Positions 40,720 through 50,870 of a DNA stretch of 64,000 bases are shown here, piece by piece. Source of the stretch: Neoceratodus forsteri (Eukaryota > Chordata > Ceratodontiformes > Ceratodontidae); the NCBI GenBank assembly GCA_016271365.2, contig CM057456.1, forward strand, positions 887,092,001-887,156,000, in the 5' to 3' direction. Made by a program: the position numbers and the translations under genes. The notes beneath the pieces are model-generated. The model did not search any database and was not told the origin of the DNA. It saw nothing but the letters and a program-made list of their open reading frames with translations. How positions within the stretch are numbered: position 1 is the stretch's first letter; each line of letters opens with the position of its first letter.

Positions 40720-41886
40720 TGCTTCTTCTCTGACAAGGTGCTGTAATTGTCGAAGGACTGAATATTTTTATGTCCCAGGTGAGATGTGAGAGTCCATCAG
40801 AATTTGGATGGCAGTTGTTTTAGGGGTAGAGGAGTTGGTAATGCCCTTTTCAGGAGGGAGACAGGCAGACACCTTCAATAGTTTCATTATGGCATGGAAC
40901 ATGTTTTCCCTGATTGTCATACTTCTGTACCACACACTGAAGGGTTATAGCTTTATGTTGGGGGCTAGGTAGAATGGGGAGTCATGTGCCTGTATTTGTG
41001 ATGGTCACTGTGTGGCATATTTGTGGTACTCAGTGATAGGGTCTTGTTCAGGTTTTTTTTTTTTATTTCGTACATGTGAGGTGGAACAGCTCTGACATCT
41101 CGCAGGTTGACTCCTGTTTGTATCTTTGTCTGATGCTCATGGTACTCTAAATATTTGTTTCCCTTACTGTCTCTGCCACTTTTGATGTCCTCCCACTTCA
41201 GGTTATACTGCTGATTAGTACAGAGAGCAAAGTGGAGCCTGATGTTAAAAAATAACATGAAGGCGGTCTGTAGGTGAATGGTATTCAATTGTGCCACTTG
41301 TGAAAAGCCAAGTAACATCAGAATCTGTCAGTGGTTCAGCTTTCATAGGGCAATTGCCCTTACCTAATTTTTTGAGGTATTTTTCTTTTGCTGTGAGTGT
41401 GGCAATTGTCTCTTTGAAGTATATTATTGCACCTTGAAAAATGGAAGCAGGGTAATTATGCTTTGCAAGGTGTCTGTCCATGCTTCCTAGGATGCCATGA
41501 ATAGTACTAGGCTTATATTCTGAGCTATCTTGTTTTTTCACAGAAAATACAAAACTGGCTAGTTGGAGGTCTAGTTCTTCGAGTGGGATACTCTGAAGTG
41601 CTCTAGACTTATTATTTGCTGCCACTTAGTTAGAGAGAAGCCGTAAATCAAAAGTTGTTTTCTTCACAGTGTTTTTATTTTCTTGAGCCTGGATAAATTG
41701 ATGCCCTTCATCATTTATGGTGTTTTCCTCATTTTGAGCCTTTTTTTTATTTAGATTTTTATCAGTCCTTGGGAGGCTGAGTGGCTGTATCAGCCGTATC
41801 CCATAACCTGCGGCTGTCCGTCCATCCTCCAAGACCGGGCGGGCTGCTGGTGCTACCAGGAAGGCTTCATTAAGCCCATCCTCCAT
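40720..41886 (-). pseudogene. Crypton-type (DUF3504/ZMYM-like) tyrosine recombinase, decayed
   Basis: Sense reads right to left. The N-terminal part (41886-41626) ends in KKTTFDLRLLSN and a stop. Then come IPLEELDLQLASFVFSVKKQ, DSSEYKPSTIHGILGSMDRH, LAKHNYPASIFQGA, KLGKGNCPMKAEPLTDSDVT (41625-41245) and KWEDIKSGRDSKGNKYLEYH, then QTKIQTGVNLRDVRAVPPHM (41318-41030). Near 40860-40790 PEKGITNSSTPKTTAIQILM corresponds to LTNHSARKTxIQxL. The catalytic His and Arg of HxxR read Ser and Pro. This is the domain shared by Cryptons and the domesticated ZMYM/QRICH1/KIAA1958 proteins. Stops and shifts argue for a dead transposon, not a host gene. Confidence 0.78.
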
Positions 41887-41894
41887 TTTTCCTC

Positions 41895-42226
41895 CTGATT
41901 TTCTCTTCAGGGGTCATCATTACATGCAATGATCATGTGAGCATGCTACATCTCCAAGGAGGCACTCCAGCGCTCCATATGCCGGCCCTTCCCCCTAACT
42001 ACAAAACTCGCACACACCACCACTTGTCTTCCGCCAGGTGGCAGTTGAGCGGTGAGTCGCATGATGCCCTCTCCCCAAGGGAAGAGAGATGTCCTAAGGA
42101 TGCTCAATCTTCCCTCACAGCTGGACCCCAAGCAACCTGAGTCTATTCCAGAACCTGGCTTGCCAGTGTGGCAGCAGGGAGGCATGGATGCCCCAACATG
42201 CTGTGCCACTGGGCTGGCTTGAGCCA
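41895..42226 (-). mobile_element. GC-rich SINE, old partial copy 3
   Basis: Aligns with the 5' half of the SINEs at 36400-36952 and 58515-59069. Shared blocks are ggatgctcaat and the gaacctgg-type B-box region (42150-42160). The terminal gccactgggctggc at 42206-42219 corresponds to the gccggcgggccggc terminus. The 3' half and the poly(A) tail are not visible. It is much more diverged than the other two and has lost most CpGs. Confidence 0.6.
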
Positions 42227-42296
42227 TTTTTACATTGCTTGTGCTTGCAAAAGAAACATTTTGCTACAGAGAACAGCATTTCAGAGGTGTGTCACT

Positions 42297-42334
42297 GACT
42301 AGCCCAATGCAGGGCAAGTTGCATTGGGCTAGTC
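42297..42334. repeat. Perfect 15-bp stem with 8-base loop
   Basis: gactagcccaatgca at 42297-42311 pairs perfectly with tgcattgggctagtc at 42320-42334 around the loop gggcaagt. The flanks do not extend the pairing. I see no T-run after it and no known family. It may be the core of a small fold-back repeat. Confidence 0.75.
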
Positions 42335-42339
42335 CTTGA

Positions 42340-43680
42340 CAGATCAATGATCATGCAAGCTAAGTATAACAGTGGTTCACAGTTTATGGGCAGAAACTTT
42401 GTGAAGTTGAAACAAATTAAGCCATCCAATGAGAGAGCACTTCATCTGTTTCATTTGCATAATGCCGTGCCCCCTCTGTCGCTTCATTTTTTTTGCTGTC
42501 TCCACCACCACACTTTTGTCTCATCTGTTCCCCCGGGGTTTGTCAAACCTCAAAATTTAGAAACTGAGCCAGACTGCAGCAGCACACCTATTAAACATCC
42601 AGGTACTACTTCCAAAATAGTCTGCAAATCCAGAAAAGTAAATGCAAAGTTTATTTAGAAATCCCTGAGTGGGAAGGGCTCCAGACTCGGTACATACCAC
42701 ATCTCCTGCTCTGGCAGTAGCACCACTGATGAAACCTCGATCGGCCACTGAACCACGAGAGAAGCTGACCTAGCGGCCCGCTGTAGCATCCCAACTCTGG
42801 TACCTGAAGTTCTGCTTCAGCTCCGAAGACCTTTGAAACGCTCCACTTCTGGCACTCTAACTTACTTAGCCAGGCCACAGCAACCCCCATAACCATGGCA
42901 ACCTAACCCAGCATGCAGACTGGAGCTCACTGTCTTAGCATTAACTATTAAACATCTCTTACTGCAGTTCTCCGCTGCTACCAGAACAGGCACATCAAGT
43001 CTGGAATGTACCAAGCCACCTCGGTCCTGAATACTGTTGTCTGAATTCAGTTAGTCTGCTTTTCCACTGCTTGGACAATTTCTAATTTAGGAGTTTGTCC
43101 TTTAGGAATCCTAGATAAACTTGCATATATGTTTGTGGACTTGCAATCTACTTCAGAAGGAGTACAGGGAGATTTAAATAAGTGTGCTGTTGCACTCTAT
43201 CTCTGTTTCTAAATTTTGGGAGAGTGCCAAACCCTGCAGCTACCGACTGCATCAGATCTCAGCATCAAGAGAGCACACTGACTGTGCTGCTGACAACATC
43301 AACTGTTGTTCTTTTTTCAAATCTGAATACAGTGAGCAAGTGTAATTGCATAAATACAGGGCAAAAGGGTCCATGATCTGTCCAGTGTGATTGTGATTTG
43401 TTACAGCATTTTCAGTGTGTTGGAACTGTGTATCCCACTGTGACATTTACATACTAATTTCATTAATTTGTTTGTTATTGCCTATGCACTATCAGTGCCA
43501 AACACCTGAACAACAAATACAAGCAAGCAACGTTTGGCATTGATAAATGCTTGTTAAATATGTACTTGTTTCAGCTGTGATGACAGCAGGCATTTATTGT
43601 TCACAATGGTTACAGTAAAAGCTGGTTCAGGTGCAGCTGTAGTGAGTGTGAACGGCACAAGGAAAACTTGGTGTCTCATA
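42340..43680. other. Unassigned stretch
   Basis: Mixed-composition DNA. I found no RT, SINE or TIR signature. There is a GC-richer block at 42680-42900. A 103-codon open stretch at 42347-42658 has low-complexity His/Pro text and resembles nothing I know. Confidence 0.3.
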
Positions 43681-43717
43681 GCACTGTTTTAGAAAATCCA
43701 TTGATAATATTACACAA

Positions 43718-44029
43718 CCTTGTAATACTAACGTTGAAGATCCAATGGTAGTATTACGATATCTTATAATACTATCGATGTATTTCTACAATAGTATTAC
43801 AAGGAATTTTTTTGTATGAGTTTCGATTGTATTATTTAGAATATCCATTTATTACATATATAATAATACATGGGGGGAGTGCATAACAAGAATTTAATGC
43901 ACACTCAAGGTGAGGGATGTTACATAAACCCCGGGGGCAAAGATCAAGGTGTCTATCAAGGCATCCCACCCTAACGGTGTGCATTAGATTTGAGTTGTGC
44001 ACTCCCCCCCATGTGTTGTTTTATGTAAT
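43718..44029. repeat. Paired-palindrome element, copy 1
   Basis: Two palindromes lie side by side. P1 (43718-43804) has perfect outer arms ccttgtaatacta / tagtattacaagg and a GATATC centre. P2 (43851-44029) has arms of about 70 bases. The left arm runs from attacatatataata through catggggggagtgca, and the right arm ends tgcactcccccccatg...ttatgtaat. P2's loop region contains acataaaccccgggggcaaa. The right flank reads ctgggggacattttttctcc. No coding. Boundaries beyond P1 and P2 are uncertain. Confidence 0.8.
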
Positions 44030-44624
44030 TCTGGGGGACATTTTTTCTCCAACCAGATTTTGTAAAATAAATGTTTTCTTTAGTGAAAATCTCGTGTCTG
44101 CCTTTTTTTTGTTCTAAAATACTGTACAGAACAGTAGAAAATATATCTTATGTTGGGGAGGGGTAAAGTGTTGTTGTTGGCAAGTAGTCTTACTTCATAG
44201 CAGTCATCATGGTGATATGAAAATGAGGTGCTGAGTTCCTCTAACTCTAAAGCTTATTTGCATATCAACGTGACAACTAGGAATCCAAAAAAAAAAAATT
44301 AAAGAAATGTGTAGTAAACAAACTTGAGAGCATTTTTTTTTCTTTTTTGGGCTGAATGGTGTCTGTGGTCTGAGTCCAGGAAATGCTGGGAAGTGAAGGA
44401 GACTAGTGTAGGGTGAGTGACTGAGTGCTACTGGGGCAGAGGAGAAGCTGGGTCTGAGATGGTGAAAAAATGTTAACATTTTCTCATGCTGGTCCAAAAG
44501 GTTAGAGACTTTTTTTGTGGCTTTTATTTCTAGATGTGTTTGAAATGGTGGTATTTCAGTTTTCAGCAGCCTTTTTAAAATTGTGAGAGATGAGCAATCA
44601 GTGTGTGAGCATGAGCGGGGCTGA

Positions 44625-44906
44625 GGAGAAGTGGGCGCATGTTCGCCATTATAACCTGCAGTTTATAACGGTGAATTATAAGCCGCTTCTCCTATGAGAA
44701 AAAACATCCCCCAGTTATTACATGGAGAATAATGGCTGGGTAGGGGGTTATAACTTGAATTTTACACACACCCCGAGGTATGGGATGCCACATAAACCTC
44801 GAGAGCAAAGCTCAAGGGGCCTATTGTGGCATCCCACACCGAGGGGTGTCTGTAAAATTTGAGTTTTACACACCTACCCAGCCTTTATTTTATATAATTG
44901 CTGGGG
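44625..44906. repeat. Paired-palindrome element, copy 2
   Basis: P1 (44625-44692) has outer arms ggagaag / cttctcc, inner arms cgccattataac / tttataacggtg and a CTGCAG centre. P2 (44708-44906) has arms of about 90 bases, with gctgggtagg on the left pairing with cctacccagc on the right. The inner tgggatgccaca pairs with tgtggcatccca. The loop is acctcgagagcaaagctcaa. The right flank, ctggggagcattttttttgcc, matches copy 1. Confidence 0.82.
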
Positions 44907-45190
44907 AGCATTTTTTTTGCCACAGCAATTATATAAAATAAACAGAGAGACTGCCATTAGATGTCAGTGTGGTCCGTGAGTCTCCCAACAGCAACTGGCC
45001 AAAATAAAAGTTTTCTTTTTGTTTTCTGTTTTTTCTGTTTAAAGAGGAAAAATAGCCCGTGTTTTTTGGGTAAGTAACTTACCACTGACTGAGAAGGGCG
45101 CCGGGCAGTGAAGTCTGTGATGAAAAGGAATGGTGTTGTGGAAGTGCATGGAGTGGAGGAAGAGTAGAGAAAGACACATGCACGGTCCAA

Positions 45191-45300
45191 GGGAAACCTG
45201 GCACGTGTTTGTCATTATAACCAGCTGGTTATAATGGCAAATTACAACCAGGTTTCCCTATGGGAAAAATTGCTAACCAGTAATTATAAATAAATAAATG
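45191..45300. repeat. Paired-palindrome element, copy 3 (P1 only)
   Basis: Outer arms gggaaacctgg / ccaggtttccc are perfect (45191-45201 and 45248-45258). Inside is a perfect 24-base palindrome at 45213-45236 with centre CAGCTG. It is followed by tatgggaaaaattgctaacc and agtaattataaataaataaa, matching the P1-P2 spacer of copy 2 (tatgagaaaaaacatccccc). P2 is absent. Confidence 0.78.
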
Positions 45301-45890
45301 AACAAATGGACTGAGTAGTTCCTATAATATATGGAACTATAGCAAATAACAATGTTGTAAATCAAATCAGAAATGAAATGTATGTAAGACCCTGCAGTAC
45401 AAAAGTTATCACAGATTTCACTTCCACTGAAATCTGACAAAATGAAATGATGTCAGAGACATCTTTAATGTAACAGCCAACCAAGCAACTATGGAAGAGA
45501 AATTGGTAATTTGATGAGCTTACATTAGTTCTCTGATTCTCCACCTGGATGGGCCCTGGAATTACTAAATTACAAATGTACGAATAAAGTGATATCAACT
45601 GAACAACTCCCAGCTGAAACAGAGAACATGAAACAGTGTGGATAAGGTGGATGTAGAAGCATGCTTACTCCAAAACAGAACTACCGAAACTCAAAAATGT
45701 ATATCAGATAAAGAGGATGAATGGGTAATATGGAAAGGGAATGGACAGTTAACAAGCTGCAAACCAAAATAAATGACTTTGAACTTAGAGCCAGAAGAAA
45801 AACAAAAATATATCTGATTGCCATCCCAGAAAGCTGGGATCAACACTCCCCACTGAGAAAACACTTTAAGATTTCTTGATTTAAAGATGC
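45301..45890. other. Unassigned stretch
   Basis: A/T-rich DNA without coding or repeat signatures that I recognise. Confidence 0.3.
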
Positions 45891-45894
45891 AAAA

Positions 45895-46045
45895 AAAATG
45901 TTGTAGGTGCCGTATTGGTCCTTTTAAGAACAGATCCAGAAACAAATGATTTGATACCTTTTATTGGACCAACATGGATGTTACACAAAAGAACAAAGTG
46001 CTCTAGCTTTCGAACCAACCAGGTCCTTCTTCAGAAGCTTTATGG
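45895..46045 (+). repeat. Interspersed repeat with TTTTATTGGACCAAC block
   Basis: Contains gataccttttattggaccaa, then tctagctttcgaac and aggtccttcttcagaag. This trio of blocks is a widespread vertebrate interspersed repeat pattern. I do not trust my memory for its family name. No coding. Confidence 0.45.
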
Positions 46046-46750
46046 CAGTTATTTTGAAAATCCCACACTATTAACACCAGACAGAAATAATTCTCATTGG
46101 TTTAACATATACATGTAAAACATAACAGAAGATTACATCAGAGAAGTTAATTAACACCAGTATGCTTTTAACTGAGAAGCCTCAGAAGGTTATCAAGAAT
46201 TATTAACAACCAGAGAGTTCTTCTCACATAAATTTTTAAAATGTCTCAGTATGCTAAGAAAGCATTCTAATGATAAAAAAACCTTGGGATAGCATTCTCT
46301 CTAATACATGTAAGATGAGCTTTCAACTTACATTCCAAGTGTCCTGGTGGATTAAAGAACAGATAATGAGAGACAAAATCCTGAAATTAGGTATAACTGC
46401 AAGTTGAAAACAAGCCCCAAATTAAACATACACACATATACATGATGCATGATGGTATCACTTGTAAGTATAAGTGCCAAATAAAAATACTTGTCAAGGA
46501 CCCCCAAGAAAATGAGACCATGAGCCTGATAAGTGCAGATTTCAACACAGAGTCAGTGTATAACAAAAATGCACAGAATCAGTCTAAGGAATCTAAATGA
46601 AAACTTCCAAGGATGAAATCCTCCAGGACCCCTCCTTTTTTTTCTTTTCTCTCCCTCTCTCTCTCCTTGGGAAGGATACTGTAACTAGTAGGAATGAGAT
46701 ATACTGTATGTACAAGAGTCATAATACATCATCATTCACACCAATATTAA
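46046..46750. other. Unassigned stretch
   Basis: A/T-rich DNA with a short ctctctctctc tract near 46650. Nothing else recognised. Confidence 0.3.
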
Positions 46751-46759
46751 TATTTACCC

Positions 46760-47095
46760 AAAGGAATTACACCTTAGGTAGTTTCCCAGTCTAACAGCTA
46801 CCTCGGCGAATGGAAGTTTGAACTTGGTGCCGTTTTTCTCCACGGCTCTGAAATTATAGGAGCCAGAACTTTTACTCCGGTGCACCTCTAGAACTGCAGC
46901 AGTTTGTACTTCTCCCTGCCTTTTCAGGCTTATTTCACCCTGAGAACTGTGCAGCTCTAGCACCGCCTGTGCTACGCGCAGGGCTCCCACCACCCCCACC
47001 ACCACCCTTGGTCGGCTCTTAATTATATAGCGAGACCTCACGTGGTTGTAAACCAATCAGCCCACTTTCCCATTAGCTCCTTATACCTTCCTACC
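46760..47095 (+). promoter_or_regulatory. Possible L2 leader/promoter region
   Basis: A GC-richer stretch directly upstream of the L2 coding region. It contains ttaattatatagcgag (TATA-like, near 47022), cacgtgg and an accaatcag CCAAT motif (47051-47060). It could be the 5' UTR of the L2 that follows, or an unrelated unique segment. The evidence is position and motifs only. Confidence 0.35.
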
Positions 47096-47329
47096 ACCAG
47101 TGGCCTCCCTTGAGCTAACTCCTAAATCTCACACTCTGTGGTCATATAAATTCTCATCGTTTGTGTACACAGTAGAAAAATACAAGTTAGGGATAATGCA
47201 GTGCTTTACATTTTCAGTCTTTATGCTTTGCCTAACTGTTTCCTCCCTCCCACCTTCTTCTTACCCCAAGCCACTTGAGCCATCTCCATTTCTCTCTACA
47301 ATGACCAAGCCACCCTCCACTCCTCCTCC

Positions 47330-48306
47330 TTGGCACAAGAAATCCAACATCAGCCCCACTGGCGCAACTGGCCACTGGGGCCTCTATCCTGCCTCCCGCT
47401 CCATGCTGCAAACCTGCTCTTTCTATCCCCTCACCCGGCCCTAGGACGACTCCCATTCACCCACCCTCTCCACCCGCATGTGCATCTCCTGAAGTTCATG
47501 TGGCTATCAAGGCACATTCTGGCCCTCCTTCTCATTATAGCCGGGGATATCGAACTTAACCCAGGTCCACCTGCATCCTTAGCCTCTCAACCCCCAGTAT
47601 CAGCTACGCACCTCCCTAAGGGACTCAAAATTGTCCACCTAAATATATGCAGTATCCAAAACAAAATAGCAACCCTGCAAACTACTGTCCTTGCACTTCG
47701 CCCTGATATAGTCATTATCACTGAATCATGGCTAAAGCCTTACAACAAGGATGCGGAATTCTCCATCCCTGGTTTTCCCTAATCGCCAGGACAGACAGGG
47801 CAGAAAGAAGGGATGCACAGCCATGTACATATCCTCCAATCTCCAGTTCTCTAGAATCCCCTGCCTGCCCTTTTCCTTCTGTGGACCCTTCTAATCAAAA
47901 TCCTCTACCTCACTCCATTCCAATTTATATTGCTGGGTCTTACTGTCCACCTGGTACTCCTCTGAGTTGCATTATTGACCATCTTGGCAACCTGAGGTCA
48001 CACAGGAGGGCGGAACTTCATATCCTTGGGGATTTCAACCTCGAACTGGCTAGGCAGTGCAGCCTCAAATCGCATCAACAAATAAATGCCTCAAACCTGT
48101 CCCAGCAAATAGCGGAACCCACTCGTCTAAACCTTAAATCAAACAAGCACACACTACTGGATTGGGCTTTAACTACCCACCCCATCGGATCTGTAAAGCT
48201 GGCCTTCACCCGACTCCTCAGTGATCACCATATGATTTTTATCGTGAGAAAATCTTCCAGCCCTATGGCCCCCCCCCACCCGTGTGCTTCAAAACAGAAG
48301 CTATAA
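47330..48306 (+). pseudogene. L2 ORF2 start: 2A-like motif and endonuclease
   Basis: The first frame (47330-47782) carries a hydrophobic segment (HILALLLIIA), then GDIELNPGP at 47543-47569. The endonuclease starts KIVHLNICSIQNKIATLQT and DIVIITESWLKPYN (catalytic Glu). After one shift near 47780 the second frame (47728-48306) continues with LHILGDFNLELARQ (Asp/Asn), SNKHTLLDWALTTHP and LLSDHHMIFIV (Asp-His). The hydrophobic stretch plus D-x-E-x-N-P-G-P fits the 2A-like recoding sequences described in L2/CR1-group LINEs. One frameshift and missing loops after SIPGF break it. Confidence 0.85.
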
Positions 48307-50420
48307 GTCTCTTAACCTGACTGCTCTCCTAAGTGACCTCTCTAGTATTGATTGGCTTTCATCCCTAGGGCCACCCCTACAGATGATGCCCTGAACTTTT
48401 CTCTGCAAATTTCCTCGCCATCTGGGACCGACACGCACCTCTAAGAAGATCCCGGTAAGAGGCTCCCACTTACCATGGGTAACCTCACCCTTATGGAACT
48501 CCTTCGCACCAGAGACCGTGCCTGGAAATCTTTAAGGCCACAGGTGATCAAACAGCCCAGCTACACTACCGTCACTAAGAAACGCCTGTACAAGACACAT
48601 ACAGACTGGCTAAATCTAATTACTTTAAAACTGCTTTTAACAACAACTTCTCCCACCCACTCATTTCTGGAAGTCTATTAAACCCTCCTCCCCACCTGCC
48701 CAACCCCTACTCCCACTCTAAACATTGGGTATTCCATTACTGATCCTAGCCTGGTTGCCTCTGAGTTTAACTCCTACTTTTCCTCCTTGTTTTCTTCCAT
48801 CCGCTCCTCATCCCTATCCTTGTCCTCCCCCCCCTTCTGTACCTACCCCAGCCACCTTCTGCCTCCGCCCAGTCTCATCTAGCCAGGTACTAAAAATACT
48901 GCAGGCGCTTGACCCAACAAAGGGAAAATGCCCATCGGGCCTCGATTCCAAGATGCTTCTGCTCTCTGCACCTGCCATAGCATACCCACTAGCACTGCTC
49001 TTTAACTTGTCCTTCAAACTTGGGGCAGTCCCCAACTCATGGAAACAAGCCACTGTCGTTCCACTACCTAAAGGAGGGGACCTCTCCTCTCCATCCAACT
49101 ATCGTCCCATATCCCTGCTCCCTGCCCTAGCAAAGATTCAAGAGCCACCTGCCTCTCTCAGCTCTATCATTATCTCGATTCTATATCCTTTTACCCCTTC
49201 CAGGCCGGTTTCAGGAGAAATCACTCCACCACCACCTCCCTTCTTCGTCTTACTAATGCAATCCTCATGGGAATGGATAAAGGAGAATTAACAGCTGCCA
49301 TTTTCATTGACCTAGCGAGGCTTTCGACACAGTCGCCCATCCCTTGCTGCTGGCTAAACTTACCCAAGCAGGACTGTCAAAAATGCAGTCGACTGGTTCT
49401 ACTCCTACCTGGCTGACAGGTCCCAATCAGTCCGCATTGGCTCGGCCAGATCCACCTCACTTCCTGTCACCTGTGGTGTCCCCCAAGGGTCTGTACTTGG
49501 CCCGCTGCTGTTCTCTATCTTTCTTAATGACCTGCCTGCTGCCTGCCTACAAACATCTATCCACATGTATGCTGATGACACGGTGCTGTTCACCTCTGGC
49601 GCATCCTCTAGTGCAGTGATAGCCTGCCTACAGAAGGATTTTGATTCCGTTCAACGTTGGTTCACCTTAAACCAGCTGCACCTAAACCCTAAAAACAGTC
49701 TCTCTCACCTTCGCTCCCGGTCCAAATTAGCACGACTCCCTGCACCTCCTCCGTTCTACACTTTGAATAGCTCCCCACTAGAGGCCTGCACCTCCTATCG
49801 TTATCTTGGGGTCTGGGCGACCAGCATCTTGACTTTTCAGTGCATATCGATGCACTACACAAAAAATTGCAACCTATATTGGGAGCCCTCTACCGGAATA
49901 AAAACTGCATCCCTCTACGCACTAGACAAGCAATAGTGCAAAAAATGATCCTTCCTGTCTTTGATTACGGCGATGACGTCTACTGCACCGCACCCCAAAC
50001 TTCCCTAGCTAGGCTGGATCCCTTTTAACTCTTTGCCGCTTCTCGTTAAACCTCCCTCCCAATACCCACCACTGTGTCTCTACCAATCCCTGGACCTCCT
50101 GCCTCTTCATAACAGAAGACTGCTCCACTGCGCTAAAACCTCTGGCAAGTTCTGGTCACATACCTTCCCCTCCTACCTGTCTTCCTCCTTAGCCACCCTC
50201 TCTCCTCCTACTTATGCTCTTCGAAATATCGATGCTAGGCTCCTACATATCCCCCACAGATCCACCCAGTCAGGCCAGGCTGCTTTCAGCTTCAGGTTGC
50301 CCAAACTATGGAACTCCCTGACAGCCGACATCAGACATTCCTCAAGCACTCCTCAACTGAATGCTCTTCTCAGACTGCACTTCGCTACCGTCTGCAACTG
50401 TAACCTCCCCCCTTAGTCCT
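48306..50420 (+). pseudogene. L2 ORF2 reverse transcriptase and C-terminus
   Basis: Linker: RTRDRAWKSLRPQV. Fingers: KGKCPSGLDSKMLLLSAPAI, ATVVPLPKGGDLSSPSNYRP and ISLLPALAKI (48890-49140). Palm: GELTAAIFIDLA near 49285, a frameshift, SLPVTCGVPQGSVLGP-equivalent text near 49470, and HMYADDTVLFTSGASSS at 49565 (YADD intact). C-terminus: LHLNPKNSL, YRYLGVWATS, MILPVFDYGDDVYCTAPQTS and SGQAAFSFRLPKLWNSLTAD. There are five or more frame breaks, several within A/C tracts. Confidence 0.87.
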
Positions 50421-50695
50421 CCCCCTCATCTCCATAATCCTCCCAGTTGCGGAGCAACTTATTCTGTTACTAACTTGTATTTCTGCTCCCTACGCATGTC
50501 TGGTAGCACATTTTAGTGATTAAGTATCTATACCTGTTCCTGTAACTGTACTGAACCGTCTCACCTACCGCTGTACTCTGCCAATGTATGTTCTTGTTCT
50601 GCTGTAACCCCCCCTACCCCCAGGACGCATCTGGAATCGAGCAGTACTCTGCTCAGCATGCCTTCCTGGTGAATCTCTTAAATGAATAAATAATA

Positions 50696-50870
50696 AATGA
50701 GATATGCATCTTAATATGAGCAGATTTAAAAATGTGACAGTGTGTAATCCAACCACTGACAACTAGTAGAAGGAAGTAAATGAACACGATATGTGAAAAC
50801 TAAGTGTCCTAGCCACATAACAGTTGCCCCATGCCATGCTCCTCCCAGAAATTCTAATACTTCTGATGGT
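50696..50870. other. Unassigned spacer between L2 and L1
   Basis: Follows the L2 tail; I recognise no element here. Confidence 0.3.

Larger units (their letters stand above)
47100..50695 (+). mobile_element. L2-type LINE, nearly complete
   Basis: It runs from a 5' coding leader through EN and RT to the C-terminus and a 3' UTR ending with gccttcctggtgaatctctt and an aatgaataaataataaatga tail. All main domains are present in order, and GC content is high compared with the flanks. This is the least damaged L2 in the window and the reference for the other L2 pieces. No TSD was recognised. Confidence 0.88.

Noticed and set aside
46754..47056. 100-codon minus-strand ORF as a gene
   Set aside because: No recognisable domain. 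The region is better explained as a GC-rich leader before the L2.
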